This document shows positions 5,273-6,456 of a stretch of DNA of 6,456 nt, piece by piece. The notes beneath the pieces are model-generated. The model was not told the origin of the DNA. It was given only the letters and a program-made list of their open reading frames with translations, and searched no databases. A program made the translations under genes and the position numbers. This DNA comes from Chloroflexota bacterium. Its GTDB lineage: Bacteria; Chloroflexota; UBA6077; JADZDV01. The stretch covers positions 1-6,456 of the forward strand of contig JADZDV010000080.1 in the NCBI GenBank assembly GCA_020850915.1. The letters are read 5' to 3'. How positions within the stretch are numbered: the first letter of the stretch is position 1; every line of letters begins with the position of its first letter.

Positions 5273-5967
5273 GCGATGAACGAAAGACCGCGCTGGATGA
5301 CCTGGCCAGTACGCTGACGGTCGATAAGCTCGGCGGCCAGCTATTTGGCACGGTGCTAGCCGATCCGCCGTGGCGCTTCATGAATCGCACGGGGAAGGTC
5401 GCCCCTGAGCACTGGCGCTTGTCCCGTTACGATACGTTGTCGTGGGACGAGATCGCCGCTATGCCCGTAGCAGATGTCATGACCAAGCAGTCGCACTGCT
5501 ACCTTTGGGTTCCAAACGCATTGCTCGCCGAGGGTCTGCGCGTCCTGGAAGCCTGGGGCTTTATGTATAAGACCATGCTCATCTGGCACAAGATCCGAAA
5601 AGATGGGGGGAGCGACGGCCGAGGCGTCGGTTTCTACTTTCGTAATGTCACTGAGCCAGTGTTGTTCGGCGTTCGAGGTAAGCTCCGAACGCTTGACCCA
5701 GGCCGCGCCCAAGTGAACCTTGTCGCCACGCAGAAGAGAGAACACAGCCGCAAGCCAGACGAGTTGTATCCGATTATCGAAGCCTGCTCGTCAGGCCCGT
5801 ACTTGGAACTGTTCGCGCGCTACCCTCGACCTGGGTGGACTGCCTGGGGTAATGAGGCAGCTCCTGACGTGACACCGAGAGGTCGGCAGTACCCAGCGTA
5901 TGGAGCAGGGAGCAACGGGCGCGCTGCTGCCGCGGCTTTTCCGCGGCCACTCGAGCTAGGGCTCTGA
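5269..5967 (+). CDS. MT-A70 family adenine-N6 DNA methyltransferase
   Basis: The 232-residue protein carries the catalytic DPPW at 32-35, preceded by a beta strand (FGTVLA). Other MT-A70 features are YDTLSWDEI at 54-62, HCYLWVPN at 76-83, an EAWGF at 94-98 followed by IWHK, RNVTEPVLFG at 125-134, and the C-terminal motif with REHSRKPDELY (157-167), then YLELFAR (178-184) and GWTAWGNE (189-196). The family transfers methyl from S-adenosylmethionine to adenine N6; in bacteria and phages it usually acts on DNA. Its target here is unknown, but the neighbouring endonuclease suggests a GATC-core site. The start is GTG at 5269, overlapping the RAMA stop, with GGAGG 4 nt upstream. The last 35 or so residues are low-complexity (Ala run at 219-223). 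The stop overlaps the convergent endonuclease gene by 12 bp. Confidence 0.93.
   Translation: MSDERKTALDDLASTLTVDKLGGQLFGTVLADPPWRFMNRTGKVAPEHWRLSRYDTLSWDEIAAMPVADVMTKQSHCYLWVPNALLAEGLRVLEAWGFMYKTMLIWHKIRKDGGSDGRGVGFYFRNVTEPVLFGVRGKLRTLDPGRAQVNLVATQKREHSRKPDELYPIIEACSSGPYLELFARYPRPGWTAWGNEAAPDVTPRGRQYPAYGAGSNGRAAAAAFPRPLELGL
5929..5947. terminator. Perfect 7-bp GC hairpin at the convergent gene ends
   Basis: GCCGCGG (5929-5935) and CCGCGGC (5941-5947) flank a 5-nt loop CTTTT. The hairpin lies inside the end of the methyltransferase gene and 8 bp past the endonuclease stop at 5956-5958 when read leftward. Neither strand has a U-tract after the stem, so classical intrinsic termination is doubtful; it may serve as a transcript end or an mRNA stabiliser for the leftward gene. 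Confidence 0.4.
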
Positions 5968-6456
5968 TGGCTCGGTCGGTCCCTCCGGCACACCCTCGAG
6001 CGCGACGGATCCAGCGTAGGGAGGTAATTCAGGGTCACCCGGTTGAGGCTGGTAGCATTTCTCGGTGATGGCTATCACGAGAACGGGACATCCTCCACCG
6101 TCACCCCTCTCAAGCCGCGGAACCAATTTCTCCATGTTAGTCGTCGTCGTGGTGCCAAGCAGTACGATGCCATGGCCGCGGTTATCGTACCGGATCCTCC
6201 CAGCCGCCTCCGCGAGATAGTTAGCTGCCCACTTTGTACGCTCTTGGTGACGTGTGATGATGACGCCTACGTCGATGACGGCAGCCTCATGCAATGCTCT
6301 GAAGTTGGCAAGGTCCCTGTCCAGGTTACCGTCTTTCGCGTTCCATTCAACGTCCAGCGCTATTCTGCCTCGCACGTTGTCAACCATGTGACCTTCTGAC
6401 AGAAATCTCTGCGTGCGCTCAATGGGCCGCGTCTCACCGGCATCTCTATACGGAGA
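5956..6456 (-). CDS. BglII/BstYI-family type II restriction endonuclease, N-terminus beyond right edge
   Basis: The leftward frame has no stop from the right edge to TAG at 5956-5958, giving 166 visible codons. The Met codon at 6387 lies inside the conserved region, so it is not a credible start; the 23 codons before it (with YRDAGETRPIERTQRF) are in frame and the true start is outside. Recognisable family blocks are MVDNVRGRIALDVEWN, NLDRDLANFR, the IDVGVIITR strand, a GTTTTTNMEKL stretch and GGGCPVLVIAI. A PD-(D/E)xK-type active site can be proposed: Asp at 6379-6381, then Asp at 6352-6354 and Glu at 6346-6348, matching the spacing Asp84/Glu93/Gln95 that I recall for BglII. Family members cut RGATCY or AGATCT. 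The tail after GGGCPVLV is Pro/Glu-rich. It converges on the methyltransferase gene, and its promoter is not visible. Confidence 0.87.
   Translation of the reverse strand, partial: SPYRDAGETRPIERTQRFLSEGHMVDNVRGRIALDVEWNAKDGNLDRDLANFRALHEAAVIDVGVIITRHQERTKWAANYLAEAAGRIRYDNRGHGIVLLGTTTTTNMEKLVPRLERGDGGGCPVLVIAITEKCYQPQPGDPELPPYAGSVALEGVPEGPTEPSEP

Noticed and set aside
6043..6399. A 118-codon rightward frame across the endonuclease region.
   Set aside because: The opposite strand carries conserved BglII/BstYI blocks; this frame has no motif and no ribosome site.

Overview
The left two thirds of this window (about 1-4534) is very GC-rich chromosomal DNA. It carries housekeeping and signalling genes: a P-loop kinase read leftward and cut by the window edge, and opposite it a tight rightward cluster of four genes: a DUF624/YesL-like membrane protein, a PknB-type Ser/Thr kinase with two extracellular PASTA repeats, a gamma-class carbonic anhydrase-like protein, and the MeaB GTPase that protects methylmalonyl-CoA mutase. 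High GC, a PASTA kinase with a long Thr/Pro-rich stalk, and MeaB together suggest a high-GC Chloroflexota bacterium (Thermomicrobia/Sphaerobacter-like), with Actinomycetota as the alternative. This assignment is an inference.

The cluster 529-4534 is probably one operon: the gaps are 39 bp, 47 bp and a 4-bp ATGA overlap. Positions 457-529 hold back-to-back promoter-like -10 elements. The rightward one sits so close to the ATG that the message may be leaderless.

From 4535 to 4996 there is no gene I can support. Base composition becomes visibly less GC-rich here, and the right third (4997-6456) is a restriction-modification island. Its parts are a small stand-alone RAMA-domain protein, translationally coupled by a GTGA overlap to an MT-A70 family adenine-N6 DNA methyltransferase, and, converging tail to tail with a 12-bp overlap, a BglII/BstYI-family type II restriction endonuclease on the minus strand. 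The endonuclease frame stays open to the right edge, so its N-terminus lies outside the window.

The most interesting observation is three tandem copies of AAGATCY at exact 8-bp spacing (4952-4974), just upstream of the RAMA-methyltransferase pair and just downstream of a -10-like TATGAT. Each copy contains an RGATCY hexamer, the site class that the BglII/BstYI endonuclease family recognises. This suggests, but does not prove, that the system reads the methylation state of its own target sites in its leader or promoter, with the RAMA protein as a possible methyl-DNA reader in the role usually played by a helix-turn-helix controller protein.
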